Assembly (NCBI GenBank): GCA_018334495.1
Contig: JAGXLV010000006.1
Location: 1 to 64,000, forward strand
Origin: Oleiphilaceae bacterium
Lineage (GTDB): Bacteria; Pseudomonadota; Gammaproteobacteria; Pseudomonadales; Oleiphilaceae
Length of the DNA stretch: 64,000 nt
Direction: 5' to 3'
A program made the translations under genes and the position numbers. How positions within the stretch are numbered: position 1 is the stretch's first letter; the number at the start of each line of letters is the position of its first letter. The notes under the pieces were generated by a model. The model searched no databases and had not been told where the DNA came from. It saw only the letters and a program-made list of their open reading frames with translations. Of the stretch, positions 39,155-49,074 are shown in pieces.

Positions 39155-40092
39155 CAGACGCCATTGACCCAAGCGCCGCCGTTGCGCCGGAACCGTTAAA
39201 GGTGGCCGCCATTCAACAGCATTGCAGTGCCAGCAAGGACATCAGCCTGGCGACCACGGAACGCCTGATGCGGGACGCCGCCAGCGCCGGCTGCGAGCTG
39301 GTGGTCCTGCAGGAACTGCACGCCACTCAGTATTTTTGCCAGACCGAGGATGTCACCGTCTTCGAACTGGCCGAATCGATTCCCGGTCCGACCAGCGAAC
39401 GACTGTCAGCATTGGCGGCCGAACTCGGCATTGTGCTGGTGGGGTCCATTTTTGAAAGGCGTATGAACGGGGTCTACCACAACACCGCCGTGGTGTTTGA
39501 GCGTGATGGCAGCATCGCCGGTATTTACCGCAAGATGCACATACCGGATGACCCCGGCTTTTATGAAAAATTCTATTTCACTCCCGGTGACGCCACCTTC
39601 AATGATGGCCGTAGCGGCTTCACGCCCATTGACACCTCAGTGGGTCGACTGGGCGTTCTCGTGTGCTGGGATCAATGGTACCCGGAAGCCGCGCGCCTGA
39701 TGGCTCTGGCGGGCGCCGATCTGCTGATTTACCCCACAGCCATAGGCTGGGACATGACCGACGACCCGGCCGAGCGGGAGCGCCAGCTGGACGCCTGGGT
39801 AACGGTCCAGCGCGGCCATGCGGTCGCCAACAACCTGCCGGTGATCGCGCCCAACCGCGTCGGCACCGAGCCCGACCCTGCCGCGCAGACGGAGGGCATT
39901 TTTTTCTGGGGCAACAGCTTTATTTGCGGCCCCCAGGGCGAATTCCTGGCGCGCGCCGATGATCACACGGAAACGGTGGTTGCGGTCACACTCGACCGGG
40001 CGCGTAGCGAGTCTATCCGTCGAATCTGGCCGCACTTCCGGGATCGTCGCATAGACGCCTTCGGTGACATTGTAAAACGGGTCCGGGATTAA
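39151..40092 (+). CDS. aguB: N-carbamoylputrescine amidase
   Basis: Nitrilase-superfamily amidase that releases putrescine, CO2 and ammonia. The Glu-Lys-Cys triad is visible: VVLQELHATQYF, YRKMHIPDD and VCWDQWYPEAARLMAL; the last segment is typical of AguB. Length is 313 residues. It shares a transcript with aguA and ends 7 bp before a MoxR gene. With aguA it makes a complete route from agmatine to putrescine; the arginine decarboxylase is not in the window. Confidence 0.95.
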   Translation: MTDAIDPSAAVAPEPLKVAAIQQHCSASKDISLATTERLMRDAASAGCELVVLQELHATQYFCQTEDVTVFELAESIPGPTSERLSALAAELGIVLVGSIFERRMNGVYHNTAVVFERDGSIAGIYRKMHIPDDPGFYEKFYFTPGDATFNDGRSGFTPIDTSVGRLGVLVCWDQWYPEAARLMALAGADLLIYPTAIGWDMTDDPAERERQLDAWVTVQRGHAVANNLPVIAPNRVGTEPDPAAQTEGIFFWGNSFICGPQGEFLARADDHTETVVAVTLDRARSESIRRIWPHFRDRRIDAFGDIVKRVRD

Positions 40093-40099
40093 CCACTGC

Positions 40100-41011
40100 A
40101 TGAATCAACTGACTGACGCCACCATCAATCAACTGAACGGTATTTTGCTGGGCAAGGATCGCCAGGTCCGCCTCGCCCTCTGCAGCCTTCTGGCGCAGGG
40201 TCATCTGCTGATTGAGGACATACCGGGCCTGGGCAAGACCACCCTGTCTCACGCCCTGGCCAGGGTGCTGGGATTGACCTACAAACGCATTCAGTTCACC
40301 AACGACCTGCTGCCGGCGGATGTCCTGGGTTTTTCCATTTATGACAAACAGGCCGGCAACCTGGTGTTTCACCCCGGCCCCATTTTTGCCCAGGTGGTGC
40401 TTGCGGATGAAATCAACCGGGCCTCGCCCCGCACCCAGAGCGCCCTGCTTGAGGCCATGGAGGAGCGTCAGGTATCCATTGAAGGGGAGACCCGACCCTT
40501 GCCAGGACCCTTTTTCGTGATCGCGACCCAGAACCCCCTGGAACAAGGCGGCACCTATCCATTGCCGGAGTCCCAGCTTGACCGCTTCCTGATGCGCCTG
40601 CGGCTGGGCTATCCGGACCGAAAGGCCGAGCGCGCCCTTCTGGAAGGCGAGGACCGACGCGAATTAACCGAACAACTGACCTGTCACCTCAACCGGACGG
40701 ATCTGATCGAATTGCAGGCCGAAGCCGCCCGGGTAACCACCGCACCGGCGTTGCTTGACTATGTGCAGCGGCTGCTGGAGCAAAGCCGTCGCATGCCCGG
40801 CCTGGTTTATGGCCTGTCGCCAAGGGCCGGGCTTGGGCTGGTCCGCGCGGCAAGAGCCTGGGCCCTCATGGAAGGACGCCGTCACGTGCTTCCGGACGAC
40901 ATTCAGGCAGTCTTTCCCGCCATCGCCGAACACCGTCTTGAGCAGGGCGAAAGCGGCAAAAGCGCTGATCGCGTGCAGCAGTTGCTGAGCAGCGTCTCGG
41001 TGCTTGAATGA
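40100..41011 (+). CDS. MoxR-family AAA+ ATPase
   Basis: 303-residue chaperone-like ATPase. Walker A is [15 protein letters not shown], Walker B VVLADEINRASPRTQSALLEAMEERQV, and sensor 1 lies in VIATQNPLEQGGTYPLPESQLDRF. MoxR proteins normally sit beside genes for DUF58/VWA and transglutaminase proteins that they act on. Here the gene follows aguB by 7 bp and is followed 131 bp later by trxB, with no partner on either side. The sequence is complete, so this is not a gene remnant. Confidence 0.93.
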   Translation: MNQLTDATINQLNGILLGKDRQVRLALCSLLAQGHLLIEDIPGLGKTTLSHALARVLGLTYKRIQFTNDLLPADVLGFSIYDKQAGNLVFHPGPIFAQVVLADEINRASPRTQSALLEAMEERQVSIEGETRPLPGPFFVIATQNPLEQGGTYPLPESQLDRFLMRLRLGYPDRKAERALLEGEDRRELTEQLTCHLNRTDLIELQAEAARVTTAPALLDYVQRLLEQSRRMPGLVYGLSPRAGLGLVRAARAWALMEGRRHVLPDDIQAVFPAIAEHRLEQGESGKSADRVQQLLSSVSVLE

Positions 41012-41087
41012 ATAGCGTGGTTTAATGGCTGGAATTGGCGCAATCAAAATGGCACGGCTGTTCGGTCATGTTACCCTTGCGCCCAAA

Positions 41088-42090
<1,003 letters not shown>

Positions 42091-42168
42091 CAGCACAACA
42101 CCGGACGTCGGCTGGCAGGGGCCTGATCGCCCGCCAGTCGGCCCCACGACCGCCGGATACAGGCCACC

Positions 42169-42891
42169 ATGACCTCCTTGCCCTGGCTCGACCCCAATCA
42201 GTTATGGTTTCCCCCAGCCGAAGAAGCCCTGGATGACCCGGACGGGCTCCTGGCGCTGGGCGGAGACCTGTCTTGCGAACGGCTCGTACTGGCTTATCGC
42301 AACGGGATTTTTCCCTGGTTCTCGGAGGATCAGCCTATTCTCTGGTGGTCGCCGAACCCCCGCTGTTTATTGTTTCCAAAAGATATTCATATCTCCAAAA
42401 GCCTTCGACGGGCACTGAATCGCCAGAGTCTGCGCATCACTGTGGATGAGGACTTCCAGTCTGTTATCGAGGCTTGCGCGAACCTGCGCAGTGAAGGCAC
42501 CTGGATCACGGACAGCATGATAGCGGCCTACACGCGCCTTCACAGACGAGGCATTGGCCATTCCTTTGAAGCCTGGAATGAGGCCGGCCAGCTGGTGGGC
42601 GGACTTTACGGCGTGGCGCTGGGGCGCTGTTTCTTTGGTGAATCCATGTTCTCCACCGAAACCAACGCCTCTAAAATACTCATGGTCCACATCGCCAGAC
42701 AACTTGACCAATGGGGCTATGCCCTGATGGACTGTCAGGTAGAAAGCGATCACCTGCTGACAATGGGCGCCCGCACCCGCCCGCGTCGCGAATTTCTGGA
42801 TAGACTGAAAGCGAACGTTGACCAAAAGCCCGAGCAGGCGTCCTGGAAAATGCAGTGGCAATGGCCTGCCCAAGGCCAGAAACAGGAATGA
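42169..42891 (+). CDS. aat: Leucyl/phenylalanyl-tRNA-protein transferase
   Basis: Adds Leu or Phe from tRNA to proteins with N-terminal Lys or Arg, marking them for ClpS-ClpAP. Family segments include WFPPAEEALDDPDGLLALGGDLS, YRNGIFPWFSEDQPILWWSPNPRCLLFP and LVGGLYGVALGRCFFGESMFS. Length is 240 residues. It is followed 50 bp later by bpt, the second N-degron transferase. The adaptor clpS and unfoldase clpA lie 4 kb away. Confidence 0.97.
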   Translation: MTSLPWLDPNQLWFPPAEEALDDPDGLLALGGDLSCERLVLAYRNGIFPWFSEDQPILWWSPNPRCLLFPKDIHISKSLRRALNRQSLRITVDEDFQSVIEACANLRSEGTWITDSMIAAYTRLHRRGIGHSFEAWNEAGQLVGGLYGVALGRCFFGESMFSTETNASKILMVHIARQLDQWGYALMDCQVESDHLLTMGARTRPRREFLDRLKANVDQKPEQASWKMQWQWPAQGQKQE

Positions 42892-42941
42892 ACGCAAAGT
42901 CCCTGACAGTAACATTCCATTGTGTCGAGGCCTGATAGCCT

Positions 42942-43655
42942 ATGAGCAGCCTGAAAACACTCGTTTTCTTTGCAACGCCCCCCCACGAGTGCAGTTACCT
43001 TGAAGATCGTGAGGCCACCACCATGTTTGTCGACCCCCGTGCCAATGTCGACAAAAGGCTGTACAGCCAACTGACGGCTCTGGGGTTTCGCCGAAGCGGC
43101 TCGCATTATTACAGGCCCCATTGCGAACACTGCAATGCGTGTGTGCCGGTACGTCTGAATGTCCGGGACTTCAGTCAAAACCGGTCCCAGCGGCGGGTCT
43201 GGAAACGTAACGATGATCTGAACTTCAACCTCGTACCGGCCCGGTTCAGCGAGCGTTACTACAGCCTCTATGCCCGTTATATTGAAGAGCGGCATTCTGA
43301 TGGCGACATGTACCCGCCTTCCCGGGAACAATTCGCGTCTTTCCTGGTCGAAGGTGCTACAGAAAGTGTTTTTCTGGAGATGCTCAAAGGCGATGAGCTC
43401 ATTGGCCTCGGTGTTATTGATATTCTCGATGATGGCCTCTCGGCCATTTACACCGTGTTTGCGCCGGGCGAGGATTCTCGCAGCCTGGGCACCCTGGCTG
43501 TGCTCTGGCAAGTCGAGGAGGCCCGCCGGCGCAATCTGCCTCACGTCTATCTGGGATACTGGATTCGCAACTGTCGGAAGATGAGCTACAAAACCCGGTT
43601 TCGGCCCATCGAAGGGCTGATTGACGGACGCTGGCAGACACTGGCTGATGCGTAA
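42942..43655 (+). CDS. bpt: Aspartate/glutamate leucyltransferase Bpt (ATE family)
   Basis: Transfers Leu to proteins with N-terminal Asp or Glu. N-terminal Cys-containing segments are FFATPPHECSYLEDREATTMFVDPRA and HYYRPHCEHCNACVPVRLNV. The C-terminal GNAT-like part includes FLEMLKGDELIGLGVIDILDDGLSAIYTVFAP and the terminal YLGYWIRNCRKMSYKTRFRPIE. Length is 237 residues. There is no obvious ribosome site at the ATG. Together with aat it completes both branches of the bacterial leucyl N-degron tagging. Confidence 0.96.
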   Translation: MSSLKTLVFFATPPHECSYLEDREATTMFVDPRANVDKRLYSQLTALGFRRSGSHYYRPHCEHCNACVPVRLNVRDFSQNRSQRRVWKRNDDLNFNLVPARFSERYYSLYARYIEERHSDGDMYPPSREQFASFLVEGATESVFLEMLKGDELIGLGVIDILDDGLSAIYTVFAPGEDSRSLGTLAVLWQVEEARRRNLPHVYLGYWIRNCRKMSYKTRFRPIEGLIDGRWQTLADA

Positions 43656-43958
43656 TTACCGCAAGAGCGATGCCCGGGATAACAGGGCATTGCCAGGGCC
43701 GGGCTTTTCTATCCGCCTGAATCGGCACACAATGCCTGTTTGCCGTACCCCGCAGTAACCTGATGTCACCCCTTTCGGTGATACAAAACGCCTGACCCTG
43801 TAACGGTGCGGCTTTTGCCAAACGTCCGGAATTCAGGCAGAATTACCAACTATTTAGAATTAAGCGTCAGCGACTGTTCGCTGTCTCCGGTTTATCACTG
43901 GATGCCGCATTACCAGAGCATCCCAAAGAATACGACGACTAAACGAGGTTTTTACTGA
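43656..43958 (+). other. 303-bp gap between bpt and infA
   Basis: No gene was found. The left end holds the hairpin listed at 43672-43708. The right end carries the infA leader with AACGAGG before the ATG. The middle is ordinary sequence with no tRNA fold or clear promoter boxes. Confidence 0.6.
43672..43708 (+). terminator. Probable terminator after bpt
   Basis: GCCCGG at 43672 pairs with CCGGGC at 43699, followed by TTTTCT. A shorter inner stem (ATGCCC/GGGCAT) competes with it. It lies 17 bp after the bpt stop. The long loop makes it a moderate call. Confidence 0.45.
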
Positions 43959-44177
43959 ATGGCGAAAACAGATGTCATAGAAATGGAAGGGGTAATCCTT
44001 GATACCCTGCCCAACACCATGTTCCGGGTCGAGTTAAGCAACGGCCACGTGGTGACTGCCCATATCTCCGGCAAGATGCGCAAGAATTACATCCGCATAC
44101 TGACGGGCGACAAGGTCAAGGTCGAATTGACACCTTACGATCTGTCAAAGGGTCGCATCGTATACCGCGCCCGCTGA
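43959..44177 (+). CDS. infA: Translation initiation factor IF-1
   Basis: 72-residue S1/OB-fold protein that binds the ribosomal A site. The sequence [72 protein letters not shown] is nearly the family consensus and full length. AGG lies before the ATG. It ends at a bidirectional terminator that separates it from clpA. Confidence 0.99.
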   Translation: MAKTDVIEMEGVILDTLPNTMFRVELSNGHVVTAHISGKMRKNYIRILTGDKVKVELTPYDLSKGRIVYRAR

Positions 44178-44224
44178 AACCGGCGCCCGCATTTGGGCCC
44201 ATAACTGAACGTCGGTTTCACCCA

Positions 44225-44258
44225 CAAAAAAACCACGGCTCATCACCGTGGTTTTTTT
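44225..44258. terminator. Bidirectional terminator between infA and clpA
   Basis: AACCACGG and CCGTGGTT make a perfect 8-bp stem with a seven-base loop. A-runs precede it and T-runs follow it, so it reads as an intrinsic terminator on both strands for convergent infA and clpA. Confidence 0.92.
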
Positions 44259-44282
44259 GTGGTACGACAGTCTTGATTGACC

Positions 44283-46553
44283 TCAGACGGCTTCGGCCGG
44301 CTCGGCCTCATACTCGAATTTGAGTTCGTCGTCTTCCAGCCGCACGTGCACTTCACCGCCTCTTTCCGACAGCGTCCCAAACAGAATCTGCTCAGCCAGT
44401 GGCCGCTTGATTTTGTCCTGTATCAGGCGGGCCATCGGTCGGGCGCCCATGGTGACGTCGTAGCCCTTTTCGGCCAACCATTGCTTCGCATCCTCGTCCA
44501 CATGCAGCACCACATGCTTTTCATCCAGCTGCGCCTGCAACTCGGTGAGGAACTTGTCCACCACATAGGTGATGGTATCCTTTTGCAAATCGGCAAACTG
44601 AATAATCCCGTCAAGCCGGTTGCGGAACTCCGGTGTGAAGGTCTTGGTGATGACTTCCATGCCATCGGTGCTGTGGTCCTGCTGGCTGAAGCCAATGGAA
44701 CGGCGCGCCATGTTTTCAGCGCCCGCGTTGGTGGTCATCACCAGGATCACATGGCGGAAATCCGCCTTGCGGCCATTATTGTCGGTCAGTGTGCCGTGAT
44801 CCATCACCTGCAGCAGCAGGTTGAAGACCTCCGGATGGGCTTTTTCAATCTCATCCAGAAGCAGGACACAGTGAGGGCTCTTGCTGACCGATTCGGTCAA
44901 CAGTCCGCCCTGGTCGAAACCGACATAACCCGGAGGCGCACCAATCAAGCGGGAGACCGTGTGGCGCTCCATATACTCCGACATGTCAAAGCGTACCAGC
45001 TCAATCCCCAGCACCTTGGCCAACTGCCGGGTAACTTCGGTTTTGCCGACACCGGTGGGGCCGGCAAACAGGAAGGCACCTTCGGGCTTCTCTGGCGCCT
45101 TAAGGCCGGCACGGGCCAGTTTTATGGCTGTGGACAGGGATTCAATCGCCGGATCCTGACCAAATACGACCATTTTGAGATCGCGTTCCAGATTGCGCAG
45201 CACGTCTTTGTCGCTTGAAGACACACTCTTGGGCGGAATGCGCGCGATGATAGCCACCACATCCTCGATGGCGGATTCTTCAATGACCTTCTTGCGCGTT
45301 GCCTCGGGTAGCAGGCGCTGCCGGGCACCGGCCTCGTCAATCACGTCAATCGCCTTGTCCGGCAGGTGCCGGTCGGTGATGTAACGCTCAGCCAGCTCCG
45401 CTGCCACTCGCAAGGCGCGGTCCGTGTATTTGAGGTCGTGGTGCTGTTCAAAGTAAGGCTTGAGCCCTCTCAGAATCTGATAGGTGTCTTCAACGCTGGG
45501 TTCGTTCACATCAATTTTCTGGAAGCGACGAGCCAGGGCCGCATCTTTTTCGAAGATGCCGCGGAATTCCGAAAAGGTTGTCGAGCCGATGCAACGAATC
45601 TCACCGGAGCTCAGCATGGGCTTGAGCAGGTTCGATGCGTCCATCACACCGCCGGAGGCCGAACCGGCACCGATGATGGTGTGTATCTCATCAATGAACA
45701 GGATGGCATGCTTCTCTTTTTTGAGCTCCGCCAGCAGGCCCTTCAGTCGCTTCTCGAAATCACCGCGGTACTTGGTGCCTGCCAGCAGCGCACCCAGATC
45801 CAGAGAATAAACCACAGCGTCGGCGATCACATCCGGCACCTGGCCGTCTTCGATGCGACGGGCCAGACCTTCTGCGATGGCGGTCTTGCCAACGCCGGCT
45901 TCGCCCACCAGCAGCGGATTATTCTTGCGGCGGCGCACAAGAATCTGCACCACCCGCTCCACTTCGTGCTCGCGACCGATCAATGGATCGATACGGCCCT
46001 GCTTGGCCTGTTCATTAAGATTGGTGGCATAGCTCTCCAGCGGCTTGGTGCCGCCGCCTTCCTCTCCGGCTTCCTCGCCGGCTTGAGGGTCAGAACTTTC
46101 CTGGTCCTCCGAGCCCTGCACACGGGAAATGCCGTGGGACACAAAATTCACCACGTCGATGCGGGCAATGTTCTGTTTTTTGAGTACGTAAACAGCCTGG
46201 CTTTCCTGTTCACTGAAAATGGCCACCAATACGTTGGCACCGGTGACTTCCTTTTTACCCGATGACTGCACGTGGAATACCGCACGCTGCAGCACGCGCT
46301 GAAAGCCCAGGGTTGGCTGGGTTTCGCGCTCACTGTCGCTGCTTGGGATCAGCGGCGTGGTGGAGTCCACAAACTCGGTCAGTTCGTCCTGCAGACGCTG
46401 CAGGTCCGCGCCACAGGCTTTCAGTACGCCGAGGGCGGAGTCGTTGTCCAGAAGAGCCAGCAATAGATGCTCGACAGTCATGAATTCATGACGTTTGTCG
46501 CGGGCATTCTTAAAGGCTGTATTCAGGGTCATTTCAAGGTCTTTGCTTAGCAT
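44283..46553 (-). CDS. clpA: ClpA, ATP-dependent Clp protease ATP-binding subunit
   Basis: AAA+ unfoldase feeding ClpP. The start is the ATG at 46551-46553 ([35 protein letters not shown]). It has the ClpN adaptor domain (about 1-145), a first AAA domain with [16 protein letters not shown], a second with [18 protein letters not shown], and the ClpP-docking tripeptide IGF in [11 protein letters not shown]. Length is 756 residues. It follows clpS by 18 bp on the same transcript. Confidence 0.98.
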   Translation of the reverse strand: MLSKDLEMTLNTAFKNARDKRHEFMTVEHLLLALLDNDSALGVLKACGADLQRLQDELTEFVDSTTPLIPSSDSERETQPTLGFQRVLQRAVFHVQSSGKKEVTGANVLVAIFSEQESQAVYVLKKQNIARIDVVNFVSHGISRVQGSEDQESSDPQAGEEAGEEGGGTKPLESYATNLNEQAKQGRIDPLIGREHEVERVVQILVRRRKNNPLLVGEAGVGKTAIAEGLARRIEDGQVPDVIADAVVYSLDLGALLAGTKYRGDFEKRLKGLLAELKKEKHAILFIDEIHTIIGAGSASGGVMDASNLLKPMLSSGEIRCIGSTTFSEFRGIFEKDAALARRFQKIDVNEPSVEDTYQILRGLKPYFEQHHDLKYTDRALRVAAELAERYITDRHLPDKAIDVIDEAGARQRLLPEATRKKVIEESAIEDVVAIIARIPPKSVSSSDKDVLRNLERDLKMVVFGQDPAIESLSTAIKLARAGLKAPEKPEGAFLFAGPTGVGKTEVTRQLAKVLGIELVRFDMSEYMERHTVSRLIGAPPGYVGFDQGGLLTESVSKSPHCVLLLDEIEKAHPEVFNLLLQVMDHGTLTDNNGRKADFRHVILVMTTNAGAENMARRSIGFSQQDHSTDGMEVITKTFTPEFRNRLDGIIQFADLQKDTITYVVDKFLTELQAQLDEKHVVLHVDEDAKQWLAEKGYDVTMGARPMARLIQDKIKRPLAEQILFGTLSERGGEVHVRLEDDELKFEYEAEPAEAV

Positions 46554-46571
46554 GTGCCACCCCAAGGTTTG

Positions 46572-46931
46572 TCAGTCCGCACGTTCGATCTCGCATAGCA
46601 GCGGATGATCGCACTCCGAAGAGTACTGGTTCACCTGAGCCGCTTTCGTTTCCGCGATGTCACGGGTATACACCCCACATACAGCTTTTCCCTGTGTATG
46701 GACGAGCAGCATCACCTGCGTCGCCTTTTCTTCATTCATGCCGAAGAACGTCATCAATACTTCTACCACAAACTCCATCGGCGTGTAGTCATCATTAAGC
46801 AGCATTACTCTGAAACGTGCAGGCCGCTCCAGCGCTGGCTTTTCAGGCGCAACCGAAAGATCGTCGCGACGCCCGGGCTCTTCACTGCCCCCTTGATTCA
46901 ATACTAGTCGAGATTGATTAATAATACGCAT
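46572..46931 (-). CDS. clpS: ATP-dependent Clp protease adaptor ClpS
   Basis: Adaptor that binds N-degrons (Leu, Phe, Tyr, Trp) and hands them to ClpA. The core [65 protein letters not shown] contains the substrate-pocket residues (NDDYTPM and the VHTQGK helix). A flexible N-terminal tail of about 40 residues precedes it. Length is 119. It heads a clpS-clpA operon and diverges from cspD. Confidence 0.98.
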   Translation of the reverse strand: MRIINQSRLVLNQGGSEEPGRRDDLSVAPEKPALERPARFRVMLLNDDYTPMEFVVEVLMTFFGMNEEKATQVMLLVHTQGKAVCGVYTRDIAETKAAQVNQYSSECDHPLLCEIERAD

Positions 46932-47011
46932 GATTCTTGCCGAAGTTTGTTACCTGTTATAAAGATGGTTACCCGCCTTGCGGTTTTCAAGGCAGAGCCT
47001 ATTTTTTGGCC

Positions 47012-47038
47012 AGTATACCGTTTCCACCCCCTCTGCAA
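47012..47038 (-). promoter_or_regulatory. Candidate promoter for clpS-clpA
   Basis: Minus strand TTGCAG, 15-bp spacer, TATACT. The -10 is good; the spacer is shorter than ideal. It would give a leader of about 75 nt that can form a small stem (GCCTTG/CAAGGC). Confidence 0.35.
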
Positions 47039-47183
47039 CCAGCGTAATTGACTTAAGTCACGCTTGTGTGAAAACCCTGTTGACACTGGTTGTTTTATAT
47101 TCAAAAGTAACAATTACAGTGATGGTTAAAGTCACTGCGCAGGAGCATAGAGGTAGTAACAACCCCTCGTAAGTCTCGAAACA

Positions 47184-47247
47184 GGGAAACCCTACCATCG
47201 GCAGGGTTGCTTTTCCCAAACCATAACGAGCAAGTGGATTACCACTT
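47184..47247 (+). other. Two hairpins in the cspD leader
   Basis: First hairpin: AACCCT-9 nt-AGGGTT followed by GCTTTT, flanked by GGGAAA and TTTCCC that can extend the stem. Second hairpin: AAGTGG-ATTA-CCACTT at 47232-47247. The first resembles a weak terminator placed about 75 bp before the cspD start, so it could attenuate cspD. Function not shown. Confidence 0.45.
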
Positions 47248-47290
47248 AAAAACAAAAAAAGCTCGCCCAATCATGTACAAGGAGTTCGAC

Positions 47291-47584
47291 ATGCCAAATG
47301 GCAAGGTAAAGTGGTTCAACAACGCAAAAGGTTATGGCTTCATCATCGAAGATGGGGGCAGTGACGACTTGTTCGCGCACTTCTCAGCAATTCAGATGGA
47401 CGGCTATAAGACACTGAAGGCCGGTCAGGCGGTAACGTTTGACAAAAAGCCCAGTGACAAGGGCATTCACGCCGTGAACATTCTGCCCGCTGACGCCAGC
47501 GCCGAAAGTGCGCCTGGCCAAAGCACCGCAAGTCACGAAGCGGATGTGGATTATACGCTTCGGCAACGCGTGGCAAACAACTGA
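47291..47584 (+). CDS. cspD: Cold shock domain protein CspD
   Basis: Cold-shock domain with KGYGFIIEDGG (RNP1) and DDLFAHFSAI (RNP2), then a 30-residue hydrophilic tail (ADASAESAPGQSTASHEADVDYTLRQRVANN). The start MPNGKVKWF has AAGGAG seven bases upstream, giving 97 residues; the ORF track adds leader sequence. Its position opposite clpS marks it as CspD, which in E. coli is a stationary-phase inhibitor of replication. The usual neighbour icd is missing downstream. Confidence 0.94.
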   Translation: MPNGKVKWFNNAKGYGFIIEDGGSDDLFAHFSAIQMDGYKTLKAGQAVTFDKKPSDKGIHAVNILPADASAESAPGQSTASHEADVDYTLRQRVANN

Positions 47585-47706
47585 CGAATACGGGATATAA
47601 ACAGTATGCCCGTTGTTCAAACGCTCATACAGCGTGAAATGGAGAATCAGACGCGCCGGGGCAGAGTCTCACCCGAGATGCCAGCCCTGCGACACTGACT
47701 CCGCCA

Positions 47707-47742
47707 AGGCAGCGCTCCTCAGTGGACGAGGGGCGCTTGCCT
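47707..47742 (+). terminator. Strong hairpin 120 bp after cspD
   Basis: AGGCAGCGCTCCTC and GAGGGGCGCTTGCCT form a 14-bp stem with one bulge and one wobble pair, loop AGTGGAC, followed by GTTTAATC. It could end the cspD transcript or be the 3' stem of a small RNA. The U-tract is poor. Confidence 0.45.
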
Positions 47743-47844
47743 GTTTAATCAGTCACCATCCCCTTCGTACTTCAATGCAAGAAACAGGTCGCCAACATTG
47801 CCCGGGGCAATCAGACGCCGACCGCCGATTCGAGAAGCCAGGCG

Positions 47845-48540
47845 GTGCACTCCCACCCGTTTTTTTGTAGCATGCCGGTTAATCCCCTGAGCCCTCTGCG
47901 CTTAGCCTTGAACTCGCATCTGGATCTGTTGCCTGTGGCCACCCTGGTTTTATTGAACAAGCCCTTTAACGTGCTCTGCCAGTTTACTGACTCAAAGGGA
48001 CGACGCACCCTGGCTGACTTTGTCAACCTGAAACAGGTTTACCCCGCCGGTCGACTGGATTATGACTCCGAAGGCCTGGTGTTACTCACCGATGACGGAC
48101 AACTTCAGCAGAAAATTGCGGCGCCGGGTCGCAAAATGCCTAAAACCTACTGGGTGCAGGTTGAAGGGGTCATTTCCGAGCAGGCCCTTGCGCTTTTGCG
48201 TACCGGCCTGGCGCTTAAAGATGGCCCCACCAGGCCGGCGCTGGCCGAGCGCATGCCGCCGCCGGAGAGACTCTGGCCGCGCCATCCCCCCGTGCGGGAA
48301 CGCCAATCCGTGCCCACCAGCTGGCTTACCCTGACTATCACTGAAGGCCGGAATCGCCAGGTTCGCCGAATGACAGCGGCGGTCGGCTTTCCCACCCTGC
48401 GGCTTATTCGTTATGGTATTGGAGAATGGTGCCTGGATAATCTTGCCCCCGGCGCTTGCAGCACCCGTACCGTCCATTTGCCGCAAGCGCAGCGGCAAAC
48501 GAAACGGCCCGCAAAAAGGACAAAAAGGAAGCCTGTATGA
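47845..48540 (+). CDS. rluE: 23S rRNA pseudouridine synthase RluE
   Basis: Makes pseudouridine 2457 in 23S rRNA. Family segments match E. coli RluE closely: [24 protein letters not shown], the catalytic Asp in [34 protein letters not shown] and [24 protein letters not shown]. The C-terminus is basic. The listed start is a GTG; an ATG nine codons later (MPVNPLSPL) is equally possible because neither has a good ribosome site. It overlaps the NUDIX gene by ATGA. Confidence 0.93.
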   Translation: MHSHPFFCSMPVNPLSPLRLALNSHLDLLPVATLVLLNKPFNVLCQFTDSKGRRTLADFVNLKQVYPAGRLDYDSEGLVLLTDDGQLQQKIAAPGRKMPKTYWVQVEGVISEQALALLRTGLALKDGPTRPALAERMPPPERLWPRHPPVRERQSVPTSWLTLTITEGRNRQVRRMTAAVGFPTLRLIRYGIGEWCLDNLAPGACSTRTVHLPQAQRQTKRPAKRTKRKPV

Positions 48541-49001
48541 CCTGGACACCCCATGTAACGGCTGCCGTCATTGTTGAGGATCCCGAAGGCCGATTCCTGC
48601 TGGTGGAGGAAGTCAGCGGGGGTAACGTTGTCTTTAACCAGCCCGCGGGGCACGTGGAAGAAGATGAGTCCATTCTCGCGGCGGCCTGTCGCGAAACCCT
48701 TGAGGAGACCGGCTGGCGGGTTGAGCCGGAATATTTTCTCGGGGTCTACCGGTTCAAGGCGCCCTCCAATGGCGAGACCTATTACCGCTTCTGTTTTATC
48801 GCCCGGGCGCTGGAGAAGATCACCGATCAACTCGATACCGGCATCATCACGACCCACTGGCTGACGCCGGAGCAGGTCCGTGAACGTTACCAGAGCCTTC
48901 GCAGTCCGCTGGTCCTGCAGTGCATTGAAGATTACCGGAACGGACAGCGCTTTCCACTGGATGTTATTGCCGAGGGGCGGGCGAACTCCGCTACAAAGTG
49001 A
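48537..49001 (+). CDS. NUDIX hydrolase (NudJ-like)
   Basis: 154 residues from the ATG at 48537, which overlaps the rluE stop. The full Nudix box [23 protein letters not shown] is present after [19 protein letters not shown]. Its position immediately upstream of mnmA matches E. coli nudJ (ymfB), a thiamine pyrophosphate and nucleotide phosphatase. Substrate here is inferred from context. The 27 extra N-terminal residues in the ORF track lie inside rluE. Confidence 0.93.
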   Translation: MTWTPHVTAAVIVEDPEGRFLLVEEVSGGNVVFNQPAGHVEEDESILAAACRETLEETGWRVEPEYFLGVYRFKAPSNGETYYRFCFIARALEKITDQLDTGIITTHWLTPEQVRERYQSLRSPLVLQCIEDYRNGQRFPLDVIAEGRANSATK

Positions 49002-49074
49002 TAGAATGCGACTCCAGAGGGGCTGTTTACCCCGGTTTGTCCAAACTGAACACACCCGTAATCCTGGCTGAATC

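Larger units (their letters stand above)
46932..47290. other. 359-bp divergent clpS/cspD control region
   Basis: No coding gene. On the minus strand a promoter candidate for clpS is listed at 47012-47038. On the plus strand a TTGACA stands at 47080 without a well-spaced -10. The right half is the cspD leader with two hairpins and the ribosome site AAGGAG. Confidence 0.6.

Noticed and set aside
43656-43958. tRNA gene in the bpt-infA gap
   Set aside because: No cloverleaf or TTCGA-type T-arm could be assembled; the only stems are terminator-like.
47080-47114. cspD promoter from TTGACA at 47080
   Set aside because: No acceptable -10 box lies 15-19 bp downstream; TATATT is only 10 bp away and TAACAAT too far.
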